NCBI GenBank assembly: GCA_035578175.1
Contig: JAQMRL010000003.1
Span: 58,016,672 to 58,080,671 of the forward strand
Reading direction: 5' to 3'
DNA from: Catonia carolina
Lineage: Eukaryota; Arthropoda; Insecta; Hemiptera; Achilidae
DNA: 64,000 bases
The notes below the pieces were generated by a model, which did no database searches, had not been told where the DNA came from, and saw only the letters and a program-made list of their open reading frames with translations. Position 1 is the stretch's first letter. The number at the start of each line of letters is the position of its first letter. Shown here piece after piece: positions 59,801 to 64,000 of the stretch. The position numbers were made by a program, and so were the translations under genes.

Positions 59801-62800
59801 ATTAAATCAGTTAAGAGTTTGAGCAAACCATATATACTTTCCAGATGAGGTTTTAACTAACATATAAGTTTTACTGGTACTTTTCCAACAATGAATTTAC
59901 TCACCATACATTTGTTATTACTCTACTCTTTCTGAGTATATGATAAATTTGATCTTCTAAGGAATGTTCTAACTTCTTAACATTAGCTGCTTTCGTATCT
60001 CCAAATATCCTAAAATATAAAACACGACTAATTGAAACAAACTTACAAAAGAAATTAATTTATAATAATTCTGCCTATGGTAATATAGAATCTCTGAGAC
60101 CTAAGAACTTTTATTTACTCTTCAACAAATGGGAATATTTAATAATAAAAAAACAAACTTATCCATAAAAATAAAATTTAAGCATTGCATTACTATCATC
60201 CAACATGAAATTGTTTACAGGACAGAGAACATGCCTTATAAACATAACTGCTCCTTTGAAAAAAAAAATTAAATACACTGCCCTAACATTTTTATTCCAA
60301 TAATGGAAAAAATTAAAATCTTACATAGAAATGTACATAAATAAGGAAATTTTAAAACAAACAATTAGACGGAGGAAAATGAAATTCCTAGAACACACAA
60401 GAATGGACAACAAAAAAAGAACACACAGATTTTCAACTTCTGAAAATAGAAAGGGATGTATGGATCTACTGGTGAAGTCAAGAAAGAAATGGCCAGACAA
60501 CACAGGATTTATGTATGGACAGAACATTTTTAGACATATCAATGAGATGGAATTTCCAATGAAAACGAAAAACCAATGCAAAAAGAAGCCTCTATCCAAA
60601 GAAGAATGAAAGATCCAGTCAGACAAAATGAAAAACTACTAGGTTAGTAGAAAACAACAGGAAAATGGGAAAGCACCTGTTTGATATTAATTTGTTTTCT
60701 ACGTTTGTTATTACAAAGAAAAATACAATGAAATAATCCGTGATTTTTTAACTTAAGTTAAATATGACAAACTGTATACTTACCCAGCTTGTGACCTTCT
60801 AAATATTGCAGGAGCTCTCAGAAAAAAGAAAAGAACTCTGGGTGGGCACAACCGACCAGTGTACATCCAATCTTGAGTTGTTCCCGGAACTTTATTTACA
60901 ATATCACCCACACAGGATTGTAACTTTAACCTGTTTAAAAAAGATACAAACTAATACACTAAATATTTTTAATGCATCCTATAGCCTACATTCAATCCCG
61001 TTGTAAAAATAGTTAATTTTTCACTGACCTATTACAGGTGCTATATTGTGGTTTTAATAGTTTTCCTCTTTTATACAATCTTACTTTCTACTGACATGTT
61101 TCAGTAACCATCATCAGAGTACATAAAACCAAAACTAAACTTTTTAAAATTTATTAAAACTTTCAGAAGATGTATTTTTAGTCATTCATAAAAAAAATGT
61201 AACAACTTCTGAACATTTAGATTAAATTTTAAAAAAATTAGTTTCAATTTTGTGTACTCTGATGATGGTGGATCCAAAGAAGCATGTCACAAGAAAGTAG
61301 GGTTTTATAAAAAAAAAGGTAAAGAAACAAGTAATATAGCACCTGTAATAGGTCAGTGAAAAATTAAATTAAAAACTTTTACAATTACTCAAAATTTATT
61401 TTGATAACTTCTGTGAGAAATGAAACAATAATTTCCCATTAAACTGGACTTACGAACTGATCATTAAATTTGCTTTTATAATTTTGTTACTGATATGAAA
61501 GTGTAATTAGACAATTACTTTCCATTTAGAGTAATTATTCTAAACAGAAAGATAGTCTTGAGACAAGATAAACATTACGATATCTGTGATTAGCTAACAT
61601 AAAATTATAACAATACAAGTGAACTGAACTATGAGATGTAATAAAGGAAAATATTAGAATATTTCCGTTTACAACATATATGAAGAGCAGCAATAATTGT
61701 TATTCATTAACCCGTTGCCTACCGATTTTCATAAAGTAATGACTACATACCCTGGGGAATTTTCAGCTATATTAAAAATATTATAGTTAATTAACTACAA
61801 GAATCTACCTCTTAACGTTGACATTTATTTAAAAATCTAAATTTCCAATTTCATTAAATTTAGATATTAACAATACAAAGTAACCAGAAAATGACATATT
61901 TATTTGTTATCATCATCTGGGTATCCTTCCAGCAGGCCGGGTAGGATTTGAGTGGACGATATGCCTCCATCTATCTCTATCTTGATATACCTTTTGTATT
62001 CTGATATCCTGTAGTGTCATTCCTTTGTTAGGAGATCATCCCTTATTTGGTCAGTCCATCTTCTTCTGGGACGCCCAACGGGTCTCTTTCCAGATACCTC
62101 CATGTCCAAGTACTGTCTGGGGATACGTGCCTGTGGCATCCTTTGTACATGTCCAAACCATTTCAGTCTTGCGGTACGTAATCTTTCTTCCATCGTTAAG
62201 GTCACCTGCATATCTCTTCTTATATATTCATTTCTGACCTTGTCTCTTCTGGACTTCTGCAAGGCTGATCTTAAAAATTTCATCTCACATGCCTGTAATT
62301 TGCTAATGTCCCCTTTCGATAAGACACAGCTTTCTAGGCCATATGTCATTATTGGAATAAGATATGTTTTAAACATGGTCTGTTTGGCTCTTATGGGAAC
62401 TGTATTATCCCAGACTAAGTTCCGCACTTGGTAAAAGAAGGAGGATCCTTTATTCACTCTATTTAGAACTTCGCATTGGCATAGTTGGTAACGTGCTCGT
62501 CTCTCATCATGTGGTCCTGTGTTCAAATCCCACTCAGGCACTACATATTTTCATATGTTACAAAAAATCATTTCATCCCCACACAGTTACAACCCAACAC
62601 TATCGCTAATGACCGTTGCAGTTGATGCAACGTTTAATACATAAAGATAATAATAAAGATCAAAATAACCGTAAGTAATCAAAATAAATAATAAAATTAC
62701 ACATTATAAAAAATTTAAACACTCTAAAATTGAAATAGAATAATAGAACTAAATTCCAAAAACAATATAACAAACACAAACATAAAAATGATGTGCAACG

Positions 62801-63573
62801 CAAAACTTAGTAAAAAATAACACCATTACACAATTTGTTGATTTTATAGTTATAGAAACTATTACATTAAAAAGTTAATGCTTTTAGTGATGAATTTAAG
62901 AATGTAAAAATTCTAAAATGAGCTTATAATAACCTGTAAACCAAGTCATTCTATTCCATTTAAAACAACGCAATACGTAAGAACAAGCACCACTCATCCT
63001 TAGGATTTAGAGCTGTTTGTGGCGAACAAGCTGGACTCATCTACAGGCTCCAATGTGTTAATAGTAATGACTGATGAGTAATACCAACTGTCACACTCGT
63101 ATGATTGGATACAATCGACGAGTCTGAGTACAACTTGTACTGACTAACGACTGAGAAATCTGAGACTCTTTTCAGCACTGAAGTTGATTTTATCCACAAC
63201 TAGTTGAAACATTATGGTGATAAGTAAGAATCTACAAATTCCCAGGAGCCAAACAATAATACCAACAATTAAGATACAACAAAATTTTCATTTTATTTAG
63301 ATATATAATAAAATAAATACAATAAAAATAGTTATAAAATATAATAAAATTATAATTATAAAAATAAAATTATATATTATTATAATATTATATAAAATAG
63401 TTATTAAGAATAAATAATTACCTTATAGCATCAAGAGATCTAAATAACTGAATATAACTGACATCAAAACCTTGAGACGGATGAATTAATACTAATATAT
63501 GAGATACTGAGAACAAAAACAATAATGCTTTAGAATATTTATGTTTCAATTCAGTCCAGACACTTAGGTAACC
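32718..63573 (-). CDS. SMG8: SMG8, subunit of the SMG1 nonsense-mediated decay kinase complex, 5'-incomplete
   Basis: Sixteen exons join in one frame to 810 residues and a stop: 63573-63422, 60930-60784, 60009-59905, 57422-57292, 56600-56532, 55255-55155, 54408-54181, 52490-52285, 49689-49483, 47307-47198, 45657-45487, 44696-44480, 41939-41833, 38701-38521, 36331-36152, 32838-32718. SMG8 landmarks: [17 protein letters not shown] (N-terminal G-like domain); [55 protein letters not shown] and [43 protein letters not shown]; and [14 protein letters not shown] to [19 protein letters not shown]. In animals SMG8 with SMG9 holds and restrains SMG1, which phosphorylates UPF1; it acts mainly in the cytoplasm. 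The human protein is near 991 residues, so some 150-180 N-terminal residues are missing, beyond or near the right edge. The Ser/Gln-rich segment around residues 450-540 is poorly conserved. Confidence 0.93.
32839..33289. other. SMG8 last intron, nothing recognised
   Basis: AT-rich; a non-coding repeat may be present near 33060-33250, but there is no partner in the window. Confidence 0.4.
33290..33705 (+). pseudogene. LINE ORF2 C-terminal fragment with poly-A tail
   Basis: The plus-strand frame reads [38 protein letters not shown] and [16 protein letters not shown], typical of the region after the RT domain. It ends in an A run at about 33687-33700. Confidence 0.8.
33925..34072 (+). repeat. 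tRNA-derived SINE (S2 type)
   Basis: B-box-like GAGTTTGATTCCTGGTCAGG, then the shared tail GCATTAGCAGTAACTGC and an A run. Confidence 0.75.
34309..34830 (-). mobile_element. R950 fragment (3' half)
   Basis: Minus-strand copy from the outer CAAACACTCACACACTTTCTC end through the internal 175-bp tandem pair. The rest is missing. Confidence 0.7.
34831..35509. other. SMG8 last intron, nothing recognised
   Basis: No supported gene or repeat family. Confidence 0.4.
35510..36121 (-). pseudogene. LINE fragment: RNase H and C-terminal region
   Basis: Minus-strand frames show an RNase H-like segment ([20 protein letters not shown]; the usual GH of the WVPGH motif is VH here), then a C-terminal [20 protein letters not shown] with CSSPLT and VLVYC, the zinc-knuckle-like end of jockey/R1-type LINEs. 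It sits about 30 bp downstream of the SMG8 penultimate donor, in the same orientation, and leaves the donor intact. Confidence 0.78.
36152..36331 (-). CDS. SMG8: SMG8 penultimate exon
   Basis: The acceptor TTGTTTTAG precedes AGCTACTAAA. The donor is GTATCC after TTTACC, chosen because it is the only one that joins in phase to the last exon to give [14 protein letters not shown]. Encodes [34 protein letters not shown] and WVLRLP. Reading through the donor runs into a LINE RNase H segment instead. Confidence 0.9.
36515..37470 (+). mobile_element. R950 element, full-length, left member of a head-to-tail pair
   Basis: Has a diverged 5' end (ACATTCTCTTGCG) and an intact 3' end (GGCAAGAGAAAGT at 37434-37446 with the GTGAGTGTTTCACACCAG cap). 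The next copy follows directly. Confidence 0.8.
37471..38070 (+). mobile_element. R950 element, 3'-truncated, right member of the pair
   Basis: Starts ACTTTTTCTTGCCCTG immediately after the previous copy's CACCAGATTTTT. It contains the GT/GCGC tract and core and fades out after GAGTTTTCCGTAT. It is more diverged than its neighbour. Confidence 0.72.
38071..38520. other. SMG8 intron, nothing recognised
   Basis: No supported feature. Confidence 0.4.
38521..38701 (-). CDS. SMG8: SMG8 exon
   Basis: The acceptor TTTGTTACAG precedes ATTTATCGG; the donor is GTAAGT. Encodes [20 protein letters not shown] and [13 protein letters not shown] foldback MITE begins within about 12 bases of the acceptor. 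Confidence 0.95.
38712..39300. mobile_element. foldback MITE with ~120-bp arms
   Basis: Left arm (38712-38830) and right arm (39166-39300) are inverted copies. They share AAACTGCGTCACCTTTATTT, TTCTTACTTACACGTGTTT and GGTGGATCCACCATCATCAG. Relatives carrying the GGTGGATCCACC/CATCATCAGAGTA core occur at 55350, 58393 and 60990. Non-coding. Confidence 0.85.
39301..40154. other. SMG8 intron, nothing recognised
   Basis: 39300-39340 (AAACTGCAGGATGCATTATA) recurs near 58697, so the foldback family may extend this far. Nothing else was seen. Confidence 0.4.
40155..40320 (-). repeat. tRNA-derived SINE (S2 type)
   Basis: Minus-strand copy: GCTTCTGCGCTGGGGTCCCG with B-box-like GGGTTCGATATCCAG, then the CAGTAATTGCAGAATAGTCG tail. 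Confidence 0.8.
40454..41422. mobile_element. piggyBac-like non-autonomous element
   Basis: 969 bp with ends CACGTTGAGTGCC and GGCGCTGAACGTG (11 of 13 paired), flanked on both sides by TTAA (40450-40453 and 41423-41426), the piggyBac target. No transposase-like frame was seen. Interior GC-rich patches near each end (GTGGCGTTCGC and GGGGCGCTCTCAGCGC) may be subterminal repeats. Confidence 0.78.
41427..41832. other. SMG8 intron, nothing recognised
   Basis: No supported feature. Confidence 0.4.
41833..41939 (-). CDS. SMG8: SMG8 exon
   Basis: The acceptor CTTTACAG precedes GTTAGAAC; the donor is GTATTG. Encodes [20 protein letters not shown] and a basic run [10 protein letters not shown]. Confidence 0.82.
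41940..42584. other. SMG8 intron, nothing recognised
   Basis: No supported feature. Confidence 0.4.
42585..42945 (+). mobile_element. R950 fragment (5' part)
   Basis: Starts ACTTTCTCTTCCCC and keeps the GGAAAGTATTGTTTTCATGT and CGACACAAACATTTTCATCA boxes. It ends at CTACATGACAG; the 3' half is missing. Confidence 0.72.
43128..43755. mobile_element. PIF/Harbinger deletion derivative retaining the starts of two genes
   Basis: 628 bp. The ends GGCCGCTCTCACACCGGTGA and the inverse GTGAGAGTGGCC share about 24 of 28 positions and are flanked by TTA (43125-43127 and 43756-43758), the Harbinger target. Plus-strand 43304 onward encodes the start of a MADF-type protein ([20 protein letters not shown], then YSRRDI). 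Minus-strand sequence from about 43592 encodes a second start ([20 protein letters not shown]). Both read inward and are cut off in the middle. Autonomous Harbinger elements carry a transposase and a second DNA-binding protein, so this looks like the outer parts of both genes joined. Confidence 0.83.
43759..44479. other. SMG8 intron, nothing recognised
   Basis: No supported feature. Confidence 0.4.
44480..44696 (-). CDS. SMG8: SMG8 exon
   Basis: The acceptor TTTTTTGTAG precedes AAAAGGGG; the donor is GTACAT. Encodes [38 protein letters not shown] and [12 protein letters not shown]. Confidence 0.94.
44697..45486. other. SMG8 intron, nothing recognised
   Basis: No supported feature. A direct repeat (CTTCAAATACTTGATGAAG and a similar downstream match) near 44830-44880 can form a small stem. 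Confidence 0.4.
45487..45657 (-). CDS. SMG8: SMG8 exon, Ser/Pro-rich
   Basis: The acceptor AATTTTTAG precedes CTTATGTATC; the donor GTTATA is weak. Encodes [20 protein letters not shown] and [19 protein letters not shown]. In frame with both neighbours. Confidence 0.8.
45658..46107. other. SMG8 intron, nothing recognised
   Basis: No supported feature. Confidence 0.4.
46108..46888 (-). repeat. R400 repeat, copy 7, split by a second hAT element
   Basis: The outer parts 46108-46160 and 46531-46888 form one R400 copy. It is interrupted at CTCTAGAG, the same position as copy 3. Confidence 0.87.
46161..46530. mobile_element. hAT MITE in the CTCTAGAG site of R400
   Basis: Termini CAGCGATTCCCAACCA and the exact inverse TGGTTGGGAATCGCTG, with an 8-bp duplication CTCTAGAG (46153-46160 and 46531-46538). 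370 bp with no coding capacity. Its terminal sequence differs from the element at 15622, so it is a different hAT family. Confidence 0.9.
47198..47307 (-). CDS. SMG8: SMG8 exon, Ser/Gln-rich
   Basis: The acceptor TGTTGCAG precedes GGCTGCAC; the donor is GTAAGT. Encodes [20 protein letters not shown] and a Gln-rich end; low complexity, supported by phase on both sides. Confidence 0.8.
47430..47787 (-). pseudogene. LINE 3'-end fragment
   Basis: Minus strand: a frame with [40 protein letters not shown] and [11 protein letters not shown], the same 3' end as the LINE at 25240-26560 and 53430-54035, with AAGAGGATGATAATGATG after it. Confidence 0.75.
47788..48887. mobile_element. candidate DNA transposon with imperfect long TIRs
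   Basis: GGTTGCTTATTTAAG at 47790 is inverted at the right end (CTTAAATAAGCAACC to 48885). GTTTAAAAA, GTGGTATAATG and a TGGCGTG box follow in the same order inward from both sides, with indels, so the ends are related over about 150 bp. The middle is GC-richer than the flanks. A 64-codon frame (48043-48237) is not recognised. Superfamily unknown. Confidence 0.55.
49200..49335 (+). repeat. possible degenerate SINE
   Basis: B-box-like AAGTTCGTTCCCAGTCAAG and a tail resembling the S2 type (GTGTGCAAGACAGTTGG). Weak. Confidence 0.35.
49483..49689 (-). CDS. SMG8: SMG8 exon with Cys-rich signature
   Basis: The acceptor TTGTTGTAG precedes GAGTGATC; the donor is GTATGT. Encodes [38 protein letters not shown] and INFPIFQPS. 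Confidence 0.95.
49690..50217. other. SMG8 intron, nothing recognised
   Basis: No supported feature. Confidence 0.4.
50218..51161 (+). mobile_element. mariner relic, second family
   Basis: Imperfect TIRs (ACGAGGGTGAATCAAATATAAA and the inverse of ACGAGGGTAAATGAAATATAAA) flanked by TA-containing sequence. Frames in fragments show an N-terminal HTH region (KEFKEGREN, then YGSCQAII) and the end with [20 protein letters not shown], then [20 protein letters not shown]. The middle with the first two catalytic acids is deleted. Confidence 0.85.
51167..51545 (-). repeat. R400 repeat, copy 8
   Basis: A diverged copy directly after the mariner. Its hAT target site reads CTCTTAAG rather than CTCTAGAG. 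Confidence 0.8.
51546..52284. other. SMG8 intron, nothing certain
   Basis: 51750-51800 (AATGCATCCTATATTCAGTC) matches 60972-61005, so it may be an outer part of the foldback family at 60990. Confidence 0.4.
52285..52490 (-). CDS. SMG8: SMG8 exon
   Basis: The acceptor TTTTTTAG precedes GTTGCACATG; the donor is GTATTA. Encodes [20 protein letters not shown] and [19 protein letters not shown]. Confidence 0.95.
52640..53160 (+). pseudogene. LINE C-terminal fragment, second family
   Basis: Plus-strand text with TTCGGACATATGGCAAGAATG, GTTCACAGTGACATTCAATG and GAAGGAAAGATTCGAAAGA. Degenerate frames resemble the FGHMARM segment after LINE RT domains. Related to 33290-33705 and 60340-60660. Confidence 0.6.
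53161..53429. other. SMG8 intron, nothing recognised
   Basis: No supported feature. Confidence 0.4.
53430..54035 (+). pseudogene. LINE 3' end, same family as 25240-26560
   Basis: Contains GAGAGTAGAAATGAAGTTCA, a [24 protein letters not shown] frame, and the 3' end TGAAGAGGAGTTG-like text with AAAGAGGATGATGATTG. Confidence 0.72.
54181..54408 (-). CDS. SMG8: SMG8 exon
   Basis: 76 codons in phase 0. The acceptor is TTCACAG and the donor GTATAA. Encodes [37 protein letters not shown] and [11 protein letters not shown] (shared with the family), ending YHQGK. Confidence 0.93.
54455..54640 (+). repeat. tRNA-derived SINE (S1 type)
   Basis: GCCGGCCGCATTGGCATAGT (A-box region), B box GGGTTCGAATCCCACTC, then CATACGTTACAAAAAATAAT. 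The tail differs from S2 (CGTCGCTAATGACCACTGTA, then TTGATGCGACGTTAAAT), as in the copy at 62470. Confidence 0.88.
54641..55154. other. SMG8 intron, nothing recognised
   Basis: No supported feature. A second CATTAGCGACTACAATCG near 54980 resembles the S1 tail on one strand. Confidence 0.4.
55155..55255 (-). CDS. SMG8: SMG8 exon
   Basis: The acceptor is CTTTAG and the donor GTAAGT after TTTGTA. Encodes [20 protein letters not shown] and [15 protein letters not shown]-x-VGR is a family signature. Confidence 0.9.
55350..55480. repeat. foldback-MITE family fragment
   Basis: One arm with TTGACTTACATGTTTCGAT and CGATCCACCATCAACCGAGT, related to the arms at 38712 and 60990. The other arm was not seen. 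Confidence 0.55.
55481..56211. other. SMG8 intron, nothing recognised
   Basis: No supported feature. Confidence 0.4.
56212..56382 (+). repeat. tRNA-derived SINE (S2 type)
   Basis: GCCGATCCGTGATGTAGTGG, B-box-like GGTTTGATTTCTAATCAGG, tail GCATTAACAGTAATTTC and CAATCGGACATAAAA. Confidence 0.8.
56532..56600 (-). CDS. SMG8: SMG8 exon (69 bp)
   Basis: The smallest exon. The acceptor TTTTTCAG precedes TAGCAGAC; the donor GTATGC follows GAATCTG. Encodes [20 protein letters not shown]. Its phase (2 bases in, 1 base out) fits both neighbours. Confidence 0.75.
56601..57291. other. SMG8 intron, nothing recognised
   Basis: No supported feature. Confidence 0.4.
57292..57422 (-). CDS. SMG8: SMG8 exon
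   Basis: The acceptor TTTTGCAG precedes TGCTAATTCC; the donor is GTAAGT. Encodes [19 protein letters not shown], matching the LF-x-VPANQ-x-FVY motif. Confidence 0.92.
57575..57845 (+). pseudogene. LINE C-terminal fragment with zinc knuckle
   Basis: Plus-strand frame: [20 protein letters not shown], a C-x2-C-x9-H-x4-C pattern as at the end of LINE ORF2 proteins, then [20 protein letters not shown] and one stop before [19 protein letters not shown]. Confidence 0.78.
57864..58045 (+). repeat. tRNA-derived SINE (S1 type), full-length
   Basis: Head GCCGGCCACATTGGCGTAGT, B box GGGTTCGAATCCCATTCAGG, tail GCATTAGCAGTAATTGCAG and CAGTCGGACGTTAAAC, then an (AAAT)n tail. It links the S1 head with the S2 tail. 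Confidence 0.9.
58046..58392. other. unrecognised GC-richer stretch in an SMG8 intron
   Basis: A 107-codon minus-strand frame (58393-58070) is open but matches nothing I recognise. It may be LINE UTR. Confidence 0.35.
58393..58615. mobile_element. foldback-MITE family member, diverged
   Basis: GGTGGATCCACCCTCATCAG at the left and ATGGTGGATCCACTGAAAAA at the right in inverted orientation, about 150 bp apart. Confidence 0.6.
58774..59554 (-). mobile_element. IS630/Tc1-like non-autonomous DNA transposon, copy 2
   Basis: Inverted copy of 1-792. The ends CTGAAGTCACGAGATTGCC and GGGCAAACTCGTGACTCAAG are flanked by TA (58772-58773 and 59555-59556). The acidic-tail coding stretch (59090-59140 on the minus strand) and the HTH part lie next to each other, so it has the same internal deletion as copy 1. 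Confidence 0.68.
59598..59705 (+). repeat. tRNA-derived SINE (S2 type), 5'-truncated
   Basis: B-box-like CAGGTTCGTTTCCAGGTCAG, tail GCATTAGCAGTAATTTG and an A run. Confidence 0.7.
59905..60009 (-). CDS. SMG8: SMG8 exon
   Basis: The acceptor TATTTTAG precedes GATATTTGG; the donor is GTGAGT. Encodes [20 protein letters not shown] and VITN, one of the most conserved SMG8 stretches. Confidence 0.93.
60010..60339. other. SMG8 intron, nothing recognised
   Basis: No supported feature. Confidence 0.4.
60340..60660 (+). pseudogene. LINE C-terminal fragment, second family
   Basis: The plus-strand frame from 60331 encodes [20 protein letters not shown] and a basic remainder, similar in layout to 52640-53160. 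No catalytic motif. Confidence 0.5.
60784..60930 (-). CDS. SMG8: SMG8 exon
   Basis: The acceptor AAACAG precedes GTTAAAG; the donor is GTAAGT after CAAGCTGG. Encodes [20 protein letters not shown] and [17 protein letters not shown], matching the C-x-PR-x-LF-x-F segment of SMG8. Confidence 0.87.
60990..61385. mobile_element. foldback MITE with ~120-bp arms
   Basis: Left arm GTTAATTTTTCACTGACCTA, TTACAGGTGCTATATTG and TTACTTTCTACTGACATGTTTC is inverted at 61260-61385 (GGTGGATCCA, AAGCATGTCACAAGAAAGTA, AGCACCTGTAATAGGTCAG). Same family core (CATCATCAGAGTA) as 38712-39300. Confidence 0.83.
61386..61899. other. SMG8 intron, nothing recognised
   Basis: No supported feature. Confidence 0.4.
61900..62468 (-). 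pseudogene. LINE ORF2 C-terminal fragment, well preserved
   Basis: The minus-strand frame (about 62468-62017) reads [60 protein letters not shown] and [19 protein letters not shown] without a stop. It is the best-preserved LINE piece here. An S1 SINE is fused at its 5' side. Confidence 0.88.
62469..62655 (+). repeat. tRNA-derived SINE (S1 type)
   Basis: GCATTGGCATAGTTGGTAAC, B-box-like GTGTTCAAATCCCACTC, ACTATCGCTAATGACCGTTG tail. A few 5' bases are lacking. Confidence 0.82.
62656..63421. other. SMG8 intron, nothing recognised
   Basis: AT-rich, with a GC-richer stretch 62990-63170 that was not identified. Confidence 0.4.
63422..63573 (-). CDS. SMG8: SMG8 exon (first in window)
   Basis: The acceptor GTTTCAG precedes GGTTACCTAAG; the donor GTAATT follows TATAAG. 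Encodes [20 protein letters not shown] and [16 protein letters not shown] of the G-like domain. It starts in phase 0 and ends in phase 2, so at least one coding exon precedes it. Confidence 0.88.
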
Positions 63574-63624
63574 CTGAAACAAAAAAAGAGAACCAGAGAT
63601 GAATTTCAAATTCTATTTTAACCC

Positions 63625-63820
63625 TTGTCAGGCCAAACCGGGCGGCGGGCGTACGGTGTCAGGGGTCAGCATCCTTCCCCGGGCTGTTTTATTACAGCAA
63701 ACTCTCTGGTTGTTCCTGCCAGTAGTCATATGCTTGTCTCAATGATTAAGCCATGCATGTCTCAGTACGGGCCAAACTAAAGTGAAACCGCAAAAGGCTC
63801 ATTAAATCAGTTATGGTTCT
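63625..63820 (+). pseudogene. 18S rRNA gene 5' fragment with GC-rich upstream sequence
   Basis: From about 63706 (CTGGTTGTTCCTGCCAGTAG) to about 63818 (TTAAATCAGTTATGGTTC) the sequence follows the first ~115 bases of eukaryotic 18S rRNA, with several substitutions (CAATGATTAAG for CAAAGATTAAG, GTACGGGCC for GTACAAGCC, CCGCAAAAGG for CCGCGAATGG). It then stops matching abruptly. 63630-63690 is unusually GC-rich (GGGCGGCGGGCGTACGG) and may be external spacer. It is not a functional rRNA gene. Confidence 0.85.
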
Positions 63821-64000
63821 TCACCATAACCTTCTGCGCCAGGAACCGCATAGTCGAGGTCCAGATAGTTGCATGCTTCGAGCGGTCATAGCAGTCGTAT
63901 TTATAAAGCTATCAGGGAGTATGATATCTTAAAATATGCACGCTGAAACGTAGTCCAACTTAATATAAAACACCATGTATTTACTAATGATAGTGCTTGC
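63821..64000. other. unrecognised sequence after the 18S fragment
   Basis: Not 18S-like. It begins with a short inverted repeat (TTATGGTT/AACCATAA-like around 63811-63831). Whether it belongs to the same inserted unit is unclear. Confidence 0.4.

Noticed and set aside
32401..62655. tRNA genes at the A-box/B-box sequences
   Set aside because: The tRNA-like heads lack a full cloverleaf and continue into SINE bodies with shared tails and A runs.
63706..63818. Functional 18S rRNA gene
   Set aside because: Only the first ~115 bases are present, with substitutions in normally invariant positions, and the match ends abruptly.
1..64000. CRISPR arrays, phage, bacterial operons or toxin systems
   Set aside because: The dispersed repeats are transposons of an insect-type nuclear genome, with spliceosomal introns throughout.

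Overview
The window is nuclear DNA of a eukaryote, almost certainly an insect. It is AT-rich and shows GT/AG introns, metazoan gene families, tRNA-headed SINEs and mariner, pogo, hAT, PIF/Harbinger and piggyBac-like DNA transposons. Exons are short (69 to 348 bp) and introns are long and filled with repeats. A hemimetabolous insect, perhaps hemipteran, fits the intron and SINE style, but the species cannot be fixed from the sequence. There are no operons, CRISPR arrays or bacterial genes.

Two host genes are visible, both on the minus strand. SMG8, a subunit of the SMG1 kinase complex of nonsense-mediated mRNA decay, runs from 63573 down to its stop at 32718 in 16 coding exons that join in one frame (810 residues). 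Its N-terminal exon or exons are missing or lie beyond the right edge. Downstream lies an SLC17-family MFS transporter (sialin / inorganic phosphate cotransporter type), from 27470 down to its stop at 6462 in 8 exons (526 residues). Its short N-terminal exon was not found. All exon junctions were read by eye from splice sites and phase.

By region: 1-6370 is a transposon cluster downstream of the SLC17 gene (an IS630/Tc1-like MITE, a rearranged mariner, a 950-bp TIR element, and a pogo element with an intact transposase). 6380-27470 is the SLC17 gene with intronic repeats, including a hAT element that carries a 1-kb hairpin element and sits inside a 400-bp SINE-like repeat. 27500-32700 is intergenic or 5' SLC17 sequence with a mariner relic and LINE pieces. 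32700-63573 is SMG8, with introns holding LINE ends, foldback MITEs, a piggyBac-like MITE, a Harbinger deletion derivative, a second mariner and many SINEs. 63625-64000 holds a GC-rich patch and the first ~115 bp of an 18S rRNA gene.

The two genes have no evident functional link. The most notable observations are structural: two different hAT elements in the same palindromic CTCTAGAG site of the same repeat family; eight of eight copies of that repeat in one orientation; a mariner whose left end is an inverted copy of its right end; a Harbinger derivative keeping the starts of both its genes; a potentially active pogo element; a duplicated exon end with a second splice donor in the SLC17 gene; and an 18S rDNA fragment near SMG8.
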